51,926 nucleotides of DNA from Litorivicinus sp965656605 (lineage in GTDB: Bacteria; Pseudomonadota; Gammaproteobacteria; Pseudomonadales; Litorivicinaceae), in NCBI GenBank assembly GCA_965656605.1, contig CBFHLC010000011.1, forward strand, positions 1 to 51,926, given 5' to 3'. Numbering within the stretch: the first letter of the stretch is position 1; each line of letters begins with the position of its first letter. A program made the position numbers and the translations under genes. The notes under the pieces are model-generated. The model saw only the letters and a list, made by a program, of their open reading frames with translations. It made no database searches and was not told the origin of the DNA. Below, one piece after another: positions 1-7,738 of this stretch.

Positions 1-1
1 A

Positions 2-601
2 GCGCCAGCTAAACGCCTGCCTAAGCCCGGGGCTTGGATGCAAACCTTGCAGCATGTCTTGGCCTTCCCAATGCTGGCCACCGCTGGATGGCTGGCTTGG
101 GTCGCGTCCCGGCAATTGGGTTTTGGGATTGATTTGGTCTGGTTCATCGCCCCGATTTTGATGGGATTTGTGGTGTATTCGCTGCGCAGGTTTTCCAGCA
201 AAACGGGGGCGTCTATCGCCGTAGTGACTTTGATGTTGGCAGCGATAGCGTTTTGGCCACAAGCCCAGCGCGGTGTGCAATGGCAGGCCTTTTCGCAGCA
301 GACTCTGGATCAGGCTATTCAGCAGCAGCGCCCAGTGTTGGTCAATGTCACGGCGGATTGGTGCATCAGCTGCTTGTCCAACGAGCGTTTGGTGTTTAGT
401 GATGCGGATCTGGCCAGGATTCAGGATGTGCTGTGGTTAAAGGCGGACTGGACCGATTACGACCCCGCGATCACTGAGTATCTGGATCAGTTTGGACGTG
501 CCGGTGTCCCTTTGTATGTGGTCTATCACGGGCTGACGTCGCAAGTGTTGCCGCAGATACTGACTCAGGACATCGTCACTGAGGCGTTAGCAGCGCCCTA
601 A
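2..601 (+). CDS. dsbD: Thiol:disulfide interchange protein DsbD, C-terminal part
   Basis: The frame is already open at base 2, so this is the 3' part (about 199 residues) of a longer gene cut by the window edge. It reads through the last membrane segments of DsbD (LPKPGAWM followed by a hydrophobic AFPMLATAGWLAW stretch) into a periplasmic thioredoxin-like domain. The active site NVTADWCISC carries the CxxC pair. DsbD passes electrons from cytoplasmic thioredoxin across the inner membrane to periplasmic DsbC, DsbG and CcmG-like proteins. The 3' end overlaps the convergent TlpA-like thioredoxin gene by 26 bases. Identity is firm. The N-terminal domains cannot be judged because they lie outside the window. 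Confidence 0.93.
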   Translation, partial: APAKRLPKPGAWMQTLQHVLAFPMLATAGWLAWVASRQLGFGIDLVWFIAPILMGFVVYSLRRFSSKTGASIAVVTLMLAAIAFWPQAQRGVQWQAFSQQTLDQAIQQQRPVLVNVTADWCISCLSNERLVFSDADLARIQDVLWLKADWTDYDPAITEYLDQFGRAGVPLYVVYHGLTSQVLPQILTQDIVTEALAAP

Positions 602-1082
602 TCTCTGCTTGAACTCTCGGATCTGCCCACTCCAGAATCCCCTCGGCTTGCCAGTGAGGCTGTTCGTCACGCACTAAAAAGCTGGTGGGCAATCCACGGA
701 TTTCCCATTGCTGTAAGTCCTTAAATTCAAATCCTTGAGTCACAACGGCGGCTTGGCCTAGCTCAAGCTGGGGGAACTGATTCGCAAATTTAGTTATTTT
801 CTCTCGGCTTTCACCCACGTTCACCAGAACAATTTGTTCGTCCATCGCTCGAGCCGCTGAGATCAAATCAGGGATTTCTTTGATGCATGGGGCGCACCAC
901 GTTGCCCAAAAATTGATCAATGAGGGCTCGCCATGGCTGAGTTCTAAGGAAAAAACCGGGGTGCCGATGTCCATTTTTTCGTCTAAGTGAATTTCAGACC
1001 TGGTCCAGCTTTGCCCGTAAGTTTCCAACGAAAACAGCAAAAAAAGCGACCCGAGTACAGGTGTTTGTCCATGCATTTTCAT
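576..1082 (-). CDS. TlpA/ResA-like periplasmic thioredoxin
   Basis: This is a 168-residue protein with a short hydrophobic N-terminal signal (about residues 8-24, ending near TYGQ) and a thioredoxin fold. The motif INFWATWCAPC holds the redox CxxC and GLPTSFLV contains the cis-proline. TlpA/ResA proteins are exported or membrane-tethered reductases for cytochrome c apoproteins or other periplasmic disulfides. The start has an AAGGA ribosome site about 8 bases upstream. It is convergent with dsbD and overlaps its end, which fits a shared periplasmic thiol role, although the two genes are not co-transcribed. The specific client is unknown. Confidence 0.85.
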   Translation of the reverse strand: MKMHGQTPVLGSLFLLFSLETYGQSWTRSEIHLDEKMDIGTPVFSLELSHGEPSLINFWATWCAPCIKEIPDLISAARAMDEQIVLVNVGESREKITKFANQFPQLELGQAAVVTQGFEFKDLQQWEIRGLPTSFLVRDEQPHWQAEGILEWADPRVQAEIRALLTPQ

Positions 1083-1152
1083 CCTGTCGATTCCTTGTTC
1101 TGCTTTTATGTCGTACTCTTACAAACAAAACCATGATTTGGGGTCAACTGCA

Positions 1153-1953
1153 ATGATTCTTGGACGGATACAAGAACAGGCAAGCGAGCTCAGCAAATCG
1201 GAAGGTCGAGTTGCTCAAGTTATCTTGGGCGAGCCCAACCAGGCGGTCCGTATGTCAATTGCTAAGATGGCAAAATTGGCAGACGTCAGCCAACCCACCG
1301 TGAACCGCTTTTGTCGGCGCGTGGGCTGCGAGGGATATCCCGATCTGAAAATGAAGCTGGCTCAGGAATTGGCTTCGGGAGGTGAGTATCACGTGCGTCA
1401 CGTTGATACCGAACTAGCCACCGAAGCGATTTTCACCAGAATGTTTGAAAGCCACCTTGCATTGGCTGACGACGCCTTTCAGCGATTGGGCCAGTGGCCC
1501 GTATCGACTCTGATGGACTGGATGCTCTCAGCTCGAAGAGTCGTCGTGCTGGGGGGTAAAGTTGAAGCCTTGGCCGCTCAGCGTCTAGTTCAAGCCCTGC
1601 AGTCGATTGATGTCGAGGCCTCTGCCAGTTTGCCTACCTTACGCGCGCCGCTTGGGCCGGCAGATTTGGTTATTGCCATGGATATGACCGGTGAGTCCAG
1701 CAGCAACACGGCCACCGAGGCACTGCGCGTCAAAGGGGCTCGATTAGTAGCTGTATCATCGACTCGTTTATCGCTGGCGCGTGAAGCTGATTTGTGTGTG
1801 CCATTGGTCAATGATCCCATCGATACCGACCAGGCCATGATCAGAACGCAGTCATTGCTGGCCTTGTTTGTCGATACTGTCATTATTGCCGCCAGCGCTC
1901 GTCGGGGTCATGCCGCAGAAGGTATCCTGTTCGAGATCGCAAGCGTCCGCTAA
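1153..1953 (+). CDS. hexR: HexR-type RpiR-family transcriptional regulator
   Basis: The protein has an N-terminal winged helix (ADVSQPTVNRFCRRVGCEGY, about residues 44-65) and a C-terminal SIS sugar-phosphate domain (VVVLGGKVEA through DLVIAMDMTGESSSN). This is the layout of HexR, which represses central carbohydrate genes and senses KDPG. I place the start at 1153 because MILGRIQEQ aligns with the usual HexR beginning. An upstream ATG at 1108 would add 15 residues that do not look like the family. In many gammaproteobacteria hexR sits beside zwf/edd genes. Here it precedes radA by 36 bases and no glucose genes are nearby. The length of 266 residues is slightly below the usual size of about 285. 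Confidence 0.85.
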   Translation: MILGRIQEQASELSKSEGRVAQVILGEPNQAVRMSIAKMAKLADVSQPTVNRFCRRVGCEGYPDLKMKLAQELASGGEYHVRHVDTELATEAIFTRMFESHLALADDAFQRLGQWPVSTLMDWMLSARRVVVLGGKVEALAAQRLVQALQSIDVEASASLPTLRAPLGPADLVIAMDMTGESSSNTATEALRVKGARLVAVSSTRLSLAREADLCVPLVNDPIDTDQAMIRTQSLLALFVDTVIIAASARRGHAAEGILFEIASVR

Positions 1954-1989
1954 CCACAGCTCGGGCGCTTCTTGCTAAAGGAGGCCCGG

Positions 1990-3342
1990 GTGGCAAAACC
2001 AAAAGTCAGCTTCATCTGTTCCGGGTGCAGTAGCACCTATTCGCGTTGGCAGGGTCAGTGTTCGACTTGCGGCGAATGGAACCTGATCGATCAACAATCC
2101 AGTGACAAACCTTCTGGCGGCGGTTGGACCGGTGATGCGCCACGCCGAACAAAACTTTCCGATATCAGTATTCATGAGCTTGAGCGGGTGGTTACGCCAT
2201 CTGACGAGCTGAACCGTGTTTTGGGCGGTGGATTTGTACCGGGATCAGTGGTGCTGCTGGGCGGTCACCCAGGCGCCGGCAAAAGTACTTTGCTGCTGCA
2301 AGTGACCAGTGTGTTGGCCGCTCAGCGACCTGTGCTTTATGTCAGCGGTGAGGAGAGCCTGCAGCAAATTGCGGTGCGTGCCCAGCGTTTAGGCTTAGAT
2401 CCTGAGCACCTAGAGCTGATGGCCGAGACGCGAGTTGAAGCGATTTTAGCCGCGGCGGATGAAATGCGGCCCGCGGTGATCGTTATTGATTCGATTCAGG
2501 TCACCCGTGTGGCCGAGTTGACCGCAACCCCAGGTAGCGTGACTCAAGTGCGCGAGTCGGCCGCCTTGCTGACTCGTCATGCTAAACAAACCGGACAGAT
2601 TGTCATCATGGTTGGCCACGTCACCAAAGAAGGCAGCTTGGCCGGTCCCAAGGTGCTTGAGCACATGATTGACGCATCGCTGTTGCTAGACGGCGATGGT
2701 GACGGACGTTATCGCACGCTGCGGGCCATTAAAAACCGTTTTGGTACCGTCAACGAGCTCGGCATATTTGGCATGACGGATAAGGGATTGCGCGAGGTGC
2801 GCGAGCCCTCAGCTATCTTTTTGGACCGCCCGGAAACGCCCTCTCCGGGCAGTGCGGTGGCGGTGACCCGCGAAGGCACTCGTCCGTTGCTCGTAGAGTT
2901 ACAGGGGTTGGTGGACGCTGCCCATGGTAATCCTCGTCGTGTCGCGGTCGGCTTGGACACGGCGCGCCTTGGCATGCTGTTGGCGGTTTTGCATCGTCAC
3001 GGCAATATTCTGATCGGTGATCAGGATGTATTCGCCAACGTGGTGGGCGGTGTGCGCTTGACTGAAACTGGCGGCGATTTGGCGCTGGTGCTGGCCTTGG
3101 TGTCCAGTTTTCGTGGACGGGCGTTACCTGCTGATATGGCGATGTTTGGTGAGATTGGCCTAGGCGGTGAGATTCGACCGGTATCCGGTGGTCAGGAGCG
3201 TGTTATCGAAGCCACCAAGCATGGATTTAAACGTTTGTTAGTGCCGGCGGCGAACCAGCCTAAGTCCCCGCCCGAAGGGTCCCAGGTGCGCGGTGTTAGA
3301 ACGCTGGCTCAAGCCCTAGAAATATTAGATGAGTGGAGTTGA
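1990..3342 (+). CDS. radA: DNA repair protein RadA (Sms)
   Basis: This is a 450-residue RecA-like ATPase that drives branch migration during recombination. Seen in order are an N-terminal zinc finger (CSGC and CSTC pairs separated by about 11 residues), a Walker A motif GGHPGAGKST, the RadA-specific KNRFG motif, and a C-terminal Lon-like domain ending near residue 450. The start is GTG at 1990: the strong site AAAGGAGG lies 5-6 bases upstream and the protein then begins MAKPKVSF as in relatives. A TTG at 1972 would lie upstream of that ribosome site. pdxH follows after one base, so the two are probably co-transcribed. Confidence 0.96.
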   Translation: MAKPKVSFICSGCSSTYSRWQGQCSTCGEWNLIDQQSSDKPSGGGWTGDAPRRTKLSDISIHELERVVTPSDELNRVLGGGFVPGSVVLLGGHPGAGKSTLLLQVTSVLAAQRPVLYVSGEESLQQIAVRAQRLGLDPEHLELMAETRVEAILAAADEMRPAVIVIDSIQVTRVAELTATPGSVTQVRESAALLTRHAKQTGQIVIMVGHVTKEGSLAGPKVLEHMIDASLLLDGDGDGRYRTLRAIKNRFGTVNELGIFGMTDKGLREVREPSAIFLDRPETPSPGSAVAVTREGTRPLLVELQGLVDAAHGNPRRVAVGLDTARLGMLLAVLHRHGNILIGDQDVFANVVGGVRLTETGGDLALVLALVSSFRGRALPADMAMFGEIGLGGEIRPVSGGQERVIEATKHGFKRLLVPAANQPKSPPEGSQVRGVRTLAQALEILDEWS

Positions 3343-3343
3343 G

Positions 3344-3976
3344 ATGAATCGAGATATTAGTGATCTGCGCCAGGACTATCGCGCCGGCACCCTGGTGCGC
3401 AAAGACCTGCACGCAGATCCGTTGGTGATGTTTCGTGAGTGGTTCGAGCTGGCCCGCGAGCATGCTAAAGAGCCCAACGCCATGACCTTGGCCACGGTTC
3501 GTGATGGATTGCCTCAAGCGCGTGTTGTGTTGCTCAAAGAGTTAGATGAGCAAGGGTTCGTTTTCTTTACCAACTATGACAGCGACAAGGGTCAGGCGAT
3601 GGCGCAGCAGCCAGCTGCGGCTTTGTGTTTTTGGTGGGAGGCGCTGGAGCGTCAAGTTCGCATCGAAGGCCGGGTTGAAAAAATCAGTGAGCAACAATCG
3701 GCCGAGTATTTTCATTCGCGGCCTCGTACCAGTCAGTTAGGGGCATGGGCGTCACGGCAGTCGCAGGTGCTACCGGATGACGAGCAGCTCGCAGCTCAGT
3801 TTGAAGCGGTTTCTGCTCGCTATCCAGACCAGGTGCCTAAGCCTGATCACTGGGGCGGTTATCGGGTCGTGCCTGAGCGAATCGAGTTCTGGCAGGGGCG
3901 CTCCTCACGCCTGCATGACCGGTTTAATTATCGTCGACTGGGGCAGGCTTGGACTATTGAACGACTGAGTCCTTGA
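3344..3976 (+). CDS. pdxH: Pyridoxamine 5'-phosphate oxidase
   Basis: This FMN enzyme oxidises pyridoxine or pyridoxamine 5'-phosphate to PLP. The 210 residues match PdxH throughout: the opening DLRQDYRAGTLVRKDL, the FMN-binding RVVLLKELDEQGFVFFTN, EALERQVRIEG, HSRPRTSQLGAWAS, and the C-terminal EFWQGRSSRLHDRF. I choose ATG 3344 because GGAG lies 5 bases upstream. ATG 3329, inside the end of radA, is possible and gives 215 residues. The TGA stop overlaps the -35 element of the heat-shock promoter for the next gene. Confidence 0.96.
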   Translation: MNRDISDLRQDYRAGTLVRKDLHADPLVMFREWFELAREHAKEPNAMTLATVRDGLPQARVVLLKELDEQGFVFFTNYDSDKGQAMAQQPAAALCFWWEALERQVRIEGRVEKISEQQSAEYFHSRPRTSQLGAWASRQSQVLPDDEQLAAQFEAVSARYPDQVPKPDHWGGYRVVPERIEFWQGRSSRLHDRFNYRRLGQAWTIERLSP

Positions 3977-4000
3977 AATCGGTTTTTAGTGTCCTCAATT
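3972..4000 (+). promoter_or_regulatory. Candidate sigma32 heat-shock promoter
   Basis: CTTGAAA at 3972-3978 is a perfect match to the sigma32 -35 element. After 14 bases comes CCTCAATT at 3993-4000, close to the -10 consensus CCCCATNT. Transcription would start near 4006 and give a leader of about 84 bases before the small heat-shock gene. The -35 element overlaps the pdxH stop codon. Spacing and downstream gene both fit; start-site data would settle it. Confidence 0.7.
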
Positions 4001-4006
4001 AAATTG

Positions 4007-4089
4007 TAGAGGCGCTCGGTAGAGGTCTCTAACCCGCCTGCCGAATTCGGAGGCGACTTAACACACATTGCTCAATTGAGGATGCAAAT
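4007..4089 (+). promoter_or_regulatory. ROSE-like RNA thermometer in the Hsp20 leader
   Basis: The leader folds into consecutive hairpins. The middle one pairs CGCCT (4035-4039) and CCG (4041-4043) with CGG (4048-4050) and AGGCG (4051-4055), with one bulged G at 4040 and an AATT loop. The last pairs TTGCTC (4068-4073) with GAGGA (4078-4082) around an AATT loop, leaving G4070 bulged. TTGCT facing the AGGA ribosome site is the hallmark of ROSE thermometers (UYGCU opposite AGGA) that control small heat-shock genes. AGGA ends 7 bases before the ATG. Heating would melt the weak last hairpin and expose the ribosome site. Confidence 0.72.
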
Positions 4090-4536
4090 ATGACGATTGA
4101 TTTCACACCCCTATACCGCAGCACCGTTGGCTTTGATCGGTTAGCTACCATGCTAGAAACCGCTCAGCGCCAAGATGCCTCCAGTGGATATCCCCACTAC
4201 AACATCGAGTTGACTGGCGAGGATAAGTACCGAATTTCGCTCGCCGTGGCTGGATTCGACCGCAGTGAGCTGACCCTTGAGACAAAGCAAAACGAGTTGC
4301 TGATCAAGGGCAAAAAAGTGGAAAGAAGCGACGCCGAAGCTAAATTTCTGCATCGCGGCATTGCCCAGCGAAACTTCGAGCGCCGTTTCCATCTGGCCGA
4401 CCACGTACGCGTGCTTTCTGCCGATTTGATCAATGGTATTCTGCATGTGGATTTAGAGCGAGAGCTGCCTGAGGCGCTGAAGCCACGCACTATTGAGATC
4501 GGTGGATCAGACGGCAAGCCCTTAATCGAAGGATAA
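4090..4536 (+). CDS. Small heat-shock protein, Hsp20/IbpA family
   Basis: This 148-residue ATP-independent holdase binds unfolding proteins in the cytoplasm. It opens with the IbpA-like DFTPLYRSTVGFDRL and contains the alpha-crystallin domain from YNIELTGEDKYRISLAVAGF to about residue 130. The motif HRGIAQRNFERRFHL and NGILHVDLERELPE are typical of the IbpA branch, and there is a short C-terminal tail. Expression is probably heat-induced at two levels through the sigma32 promoter and the ROSE-like leader. The gene is followed by a strong two-way terminator. Whether it is closer to ibpA or ibpB cannot be decided. Confidence 0.92.
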   Translation: MTIDFTPLYRSTVGFDRLATMLETAQRQDASSGYPHYNIELTGEDKYRISLAVAGFDRSELTLETKQNELLIKGKKVERSDAEAKFLHRGIAQRNFERRFHLADHVRVLSADLINGILHVDLERELPEALKPRTIEIGGSDGKPLIEG

Positions 4537-4549
4537 AGCCGCCGCGCAG

Positions 4550-4577
4550 AAAAAGCCCAGCATTGCTGGGCTTTTTT
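4550..4577. terminator. Bidirectional intrinsic terminator
   Basis: A 7-bp GC-rich stem, GCCCAGC (4555-4561) and GCTGGGC (4565-4571), has a 3-base loop. It is flanked by AAAAA on the left and TTTTTT on the right, so it works on both strands. It serves the Hsp20 gene on the plus strand and the CheB-CheR fusion on the minus strand, whose stop codon is at 4580. Confidence 0.93.
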
Positions 4578-4579
4578 GT

Positions 4580-7072
4580 TTATCCCTCGGTGATTACCGT
4601 TGGGGTTTTGATCGGCGTGAAGGTCATCACCACACCACTGGGTGGATTTTCACCGAAGCTGTTGATTCGCACCAATACGGGTTGGTTATCTGCCCCGGTG
4701 ACCATCTGCTCAACACTCTCGCCGCCCTGCAGGGTCGAATTTACGTCTGCCATCATGCTCGGGTAATCCAACGAATGGCGGATGTCCGATAGTGGGCGTC
4801 CAACATCCGAGTCGATCAGACGAACGAATAGTGTCACGCTTTCGGTGAAGCTCTGAACTTGGCCTTGCTCGTCCAGCATTAGAATGCCGATCGCGGCTGA
4901 ACGCATGATCTGATCAAGCGAAGAATTCACCTCAGATAACTCGCGAATGTTCTCTTCGTACTCGGCGTTCACGGAGTACAGCTCTTCGTTAACCGATTGC
5001 AACTCTTCGTTGGTGCTTTGCAGCTCTTCGTTTGCAACGGTTAGCTCTTCGTTCGAGGCCTGCAGCTCTTCGTTGGTGGTCTCTAATTCTTCGACCGTGA
5101 CCTGCAAACTCTCGCCTTGGCGCTGAACTTCGGCCTCTAAGTGTTGAATGCGCTCACGAGCCAGTTCGATCTCATCGAAGTTGATGGTGTTCGATGCAGT
5201 CGCAACCGTACTCTCTGAGTCATTCGCACCCTCGAATAAGATAAGGAACAGGCGATGGTGGGTGTTGCGGTCGACAAATGGCAATACGCGGATATGCACG
5301 TTGCGGGCTTCGCTTTGCATGACGACATTGCGGTAGTGAATCTCTTTGCTTTCTTCTTTGCAGCGCTTCAAAGCCGTAAACACCGCCACCGATAGATCTT
5401 GGTGAACCATGTTCGACATGTTGGGGCTGAAACGCCCCGGCTTTAATGGCTGAGTGAAAGGCGAGATGTCACCAAAGACGTGCCGGATATTTTCTTGTTC
5501 ATCTACCACCACGCAAGGGGGGGTAAAGTCACCAAGAAAATTAAGGGCCATCTCTTTGATGAGCCGATTTTCGTCTGTATCGCGTGGTGTAACCATAGAG
5601 TCTCGTTTTTTTATCAGGCCTGGGTTCGGGACAACTATCGATTCCAGCGGCAGTCGGCCAACGTCCAAGTTGGTATATATTTTTGATTTTTCATCCAGCG
5701 TTTGGAAGCAGTGTTCGACCTCACGCGGGTTTTCAGAGCGACCCAGCATCAAAACGCCATCTTTGGCCATTGAGAAGTGCAAGGCAGTTAATGCGCGACG
5801 TTGAGCGTCATGCATCAAGTAAATCATCATGTTGCGGCAGGTCACCAAATCCAAGTTGGAGAATGGCGGATCCTTTAGCAAGTTGTGGCTGGCAACGACC
5901 ACACGTTCGCGCAATCGACTGCTAACCTGCCAGCCGCTTTGCGTGGCGCGGAAATATTTGGAAAGAATCTCTGGCGACAGGCTCTCGACTTCGACATCGG
6001 TGTAGATGCCGGCCGAGGCGGCTTTGATGGCCTCGGGCTCAACGTCGGTCGCAAAGATTTTAATGTCTTTTCGCAGGCCCATCTCTTCGATGGCCTCGAG
6101 CAGCATGATGCCGATTGAGTAGATCTCTTGGCCGGTCGAACAACAGGTGACCCAAACGCGGATCTGGCTATGTTCAGCCCATTCATTAACTAGTCGTTCA
6201 CGTACGACCCGGTTCAAGGCGGCAAAGGATTCGGTGTCGCGGAAGAAGTTGGTAACACCGATTAACAGATCCCGGGCCAACCAAATGAGCTCTTCGCCGT
6301 CGTTGTTAAGGGTGTCCAGGTATTCTTGTAGCGTATCAACTTGGTGAATACCCATGCGCCGATCGATGCGTCGCAGTAACGTGGTTTGTTTGTATACCTT
6401 GAAATCAACCCCGGTCTGCACGGCCAGCATGCTGTAAATGCTATCGATGCTGGACTGTTCGATTTCTTCTGGGGTCTGAACTAGGTCTTTGTCCCGAGTG
6501 ATGAATCGCTGGATCGCAACGCCCATGTCTTCGGGTGCCAAAATTAAGTCAACATTGTCGGTATCGATCGCCGTTTGAGGCATGCCGGAAAACTCTGCGG
6601 TACTGACGTCTTGGGCGACGGTAAGGGCGCCAGCGTCCTGCAGGTGATTCAACGCTCGCGCGCCATCACTGCCCGTGCCTGACAAAACAACGGCCGCCAG
6701 GCGTCGATCATCCAGTTTCGCGACCGACTCAAACAGCGTATTCACCGGAAACTGTAAAACGGTGCTGTTGTCGATTTCCTGCAACTGAATCAGATCGCCT
6801 TTCAATGCGATCGTGTTGCCTTGGGGTTGCAGATAGATCGTACCTGCTTGCAATTTCGCCCCGTCTTGGGCCAAAAGGATTTTGCGTTTGGTCACCTTTG
6901 CCAGCAACTTATCTAGGTTGCTGGCAAAGCTCTTTCCCAAGTGCTGAACGACAATGAAGGCGGCGTCGCAATCAGAAGGCACGTGCTGAAACATCTGCTT
7001 CAGCGCATCGAGGCCGCCAGCAGAGCTGCCAATGGCTACGACTGGGGTAGGACTATCGACAGATTTATTCAT
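4580..7072 (-). CDS. CheB-CheR-coiled coil-PAS fusion protein (no kinase)
   Basis: The 830 residues contain, in order, a CheB methylesterase domain (Ser17 in GSSAGG, His44 in VVQHL, Asp136 in SGTGSDG), a CheR methyltransferase domain (about 205-470; LLIGVTNFFRD, FATDVEPEAI, DPPFSNLDLVTCRN), a PAS-like segment (about 510-620), a 7-residue-repeat coiled coil (about 650-720), and a C-terminal PAS domain. There is no receiver and no histidine kinase. The CheR SAM motif reads CCSTGQEIYSIG where the usual form is CSTGEEPYSI, so methyltransferase activity is less certain. Its start overlaps the upstream isomerase gene by 8 bases, so the two are co-transcribed. Substrate and signal are unknown. Confidence 0.9.
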   Translation of the reverse strand: MNKSVDSPTPVVAIGSSAGGLDALKQMFQHVPSDCDAAFIVVQHLGKSFASNLDKLLAKVTKRKILLAQDGAKLQAGTIYLQPQGNTIALKGDLIQLQEIDNSTVLQFPVNTLFESVAKLDDRRLAAVVLSGTGSDGARALNHLQDAGALTVAQDVSTAEFSGMPQTAIDTDNVDLILAPEDMGVAIQRFITRDKDLVQTPEEIEQSSIDSIYSMLAVQTGVDFKVYKQTTLLRRIDRRMGIHQVDTLQEYLDTLNNDGEELIWLARDLLIGVTNFFRDTESFAALNRVVRERLVNEWAEHSQIRVWVTCCSTGQEIYSIGIMLLEAIEEMGLRKDIKIFATDVEPEAIKAASAGIYTDVEVESLSPEILSKYFRATQSGWQVSSRLRERVVVASHNLLKDPPFSNLDLVTCRNMMIYLMHDAQRRALTALHFSMAKDGVLMLGRSENPREVEHCFQTLDEKSKIYTNLDVGRLPLESIVVPNPGLIKKRDSMVTPRDTDENRLIKEMALNFLGDFTPPCVVVDEQENIRHVFGDISPFTQPLKPGRFSPNMSNMVHQDLSVAVFTALKRCKEESKEIHYRNVVMQSEARNVHIRVLPFVDRNTHHRLFLILFEGANDSESTVATASNTINFDEIELARERIQHLEAEVQRQGESLQVTVEELETTNEELQASNEELTVANEELQSTNEELQSVNEELYSVNAEYEENIRELSEVNSSLDQIMRSAAIGILMLDEQGQVQSFTESVTLFVRLIDSDVGRPLSDIRHSLDYPSMMADVNSTLQGGESVEQMVTGADNQPVLVRINSFGENPPSGVVMTFTPIKTPTVITEG
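4961..5095 (-). repeat. 21-bp coding repeat of the signalling coil (copy 1)
   Basis: CTCTTCGTT recurs on the plus strand at 4982, 5003, 5024, 5045 and 5066, exactly 21 bases apart, with a diverged copy at 5087. On the minus strand this encodes the heptad NEELxxx five to six times. It is a coiled coil inside the CheB-CheR-PAS protein and not a CRISPR array or satellite. Confidence 0.9.
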
Positions 7073-7637
7073 TCACTAACTGTACAACGTGTTCAATGTT
7101 TTCTTGGCCCCAGAATACCTGATCCTGAACTTGATAAAAGGGGCTTCCGAACACCCCTGCATCGATGGCCGCTTGAGTCTCCGCTGCTACCTGATCCGGC
7201 ATCGCGCGAGCCGCATCGACGGTGTCGGGTGACAAGCCGCATTCCTCGGCCAATTGACGCAATGTGTCGGCGCTCGAGATGTCCAGGTCCCTAGCCCAAA
7301 CCGCAGCCAGTAACGCGCGGCTGGCCTCACCCACGTCTACACCGTTATCGCGCAGGGTAATGATCCACTGGCAGGCGAGGGTCGAGTCGGTTGGGAAATG
7401 CGCAGGCTGCAAATTGATGGGCAGGTTGTGCCTGGCGCCCAAGCGTTTTAGTTCTTGCAGGCGGTACGCCTGCCGTTGTGGGCTGCGTTGCGGAACAGGC
7501 ACACCCCCGGTGGCCGCAAATACGGGACCAATGTTAAACGGACGATAGTGAACAGAGACTCCGGTTTGCTCTAAGCGATCGCCTGCCAAGTACGTAAACG
7601 GCGACAAAGGGGAAAACCAATAGGTCACGTTGCTCAT
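7065..7637 (-). CDS. DsbA-fold protein, 2-hydroxychromene-2-carboxylate isomerase family
   Basis: This 190-residue protein belongs to the kappa-class GST/NahD family. It opens YWFSPLSPFTYL, where Ser12 matches the glutathione-activating serine of NahD, and has the family signature GVFGSPFY followed by WGQENIEHV. Known members isomerise naphthalene breakdown products or act as glutathione-dependent oxidoreductases. No aromatic degradation genes are nearby, so a general thiol role is as likely. The gene overlaps the following cheB-cheR fusion by 8 bases. No convincing promoter was recognised in the 100 bases upstream. Confidence 0.8.
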   Translation of the reverse strand: MSNVTYWFSPLSPFTYLAGDRLEQTGVSVHYRPFNIGPVFAATGGVPVPQRSPQRQAYRLQELKRLGARHNLPINLQPAHFPTDSTLACQWIITLRDNGVDVGEASRALLAAVWARDLDISSADTLRQLAEECGLSPDTVDAARAMPDQVAAETQAAIDAGVFGSPFYQVQDQVFWGQENIEHVVQLVNE

Positions 7638-7738
7638 TAAAGTAATCCAGATACATATAAGTCGCTCGCACTATAGGCCTTGTGACTCTGGTATTACAGT
7701 ACTCTTTTTGAACCTAGTGAGTCTGGTGTGGAGTGAGT

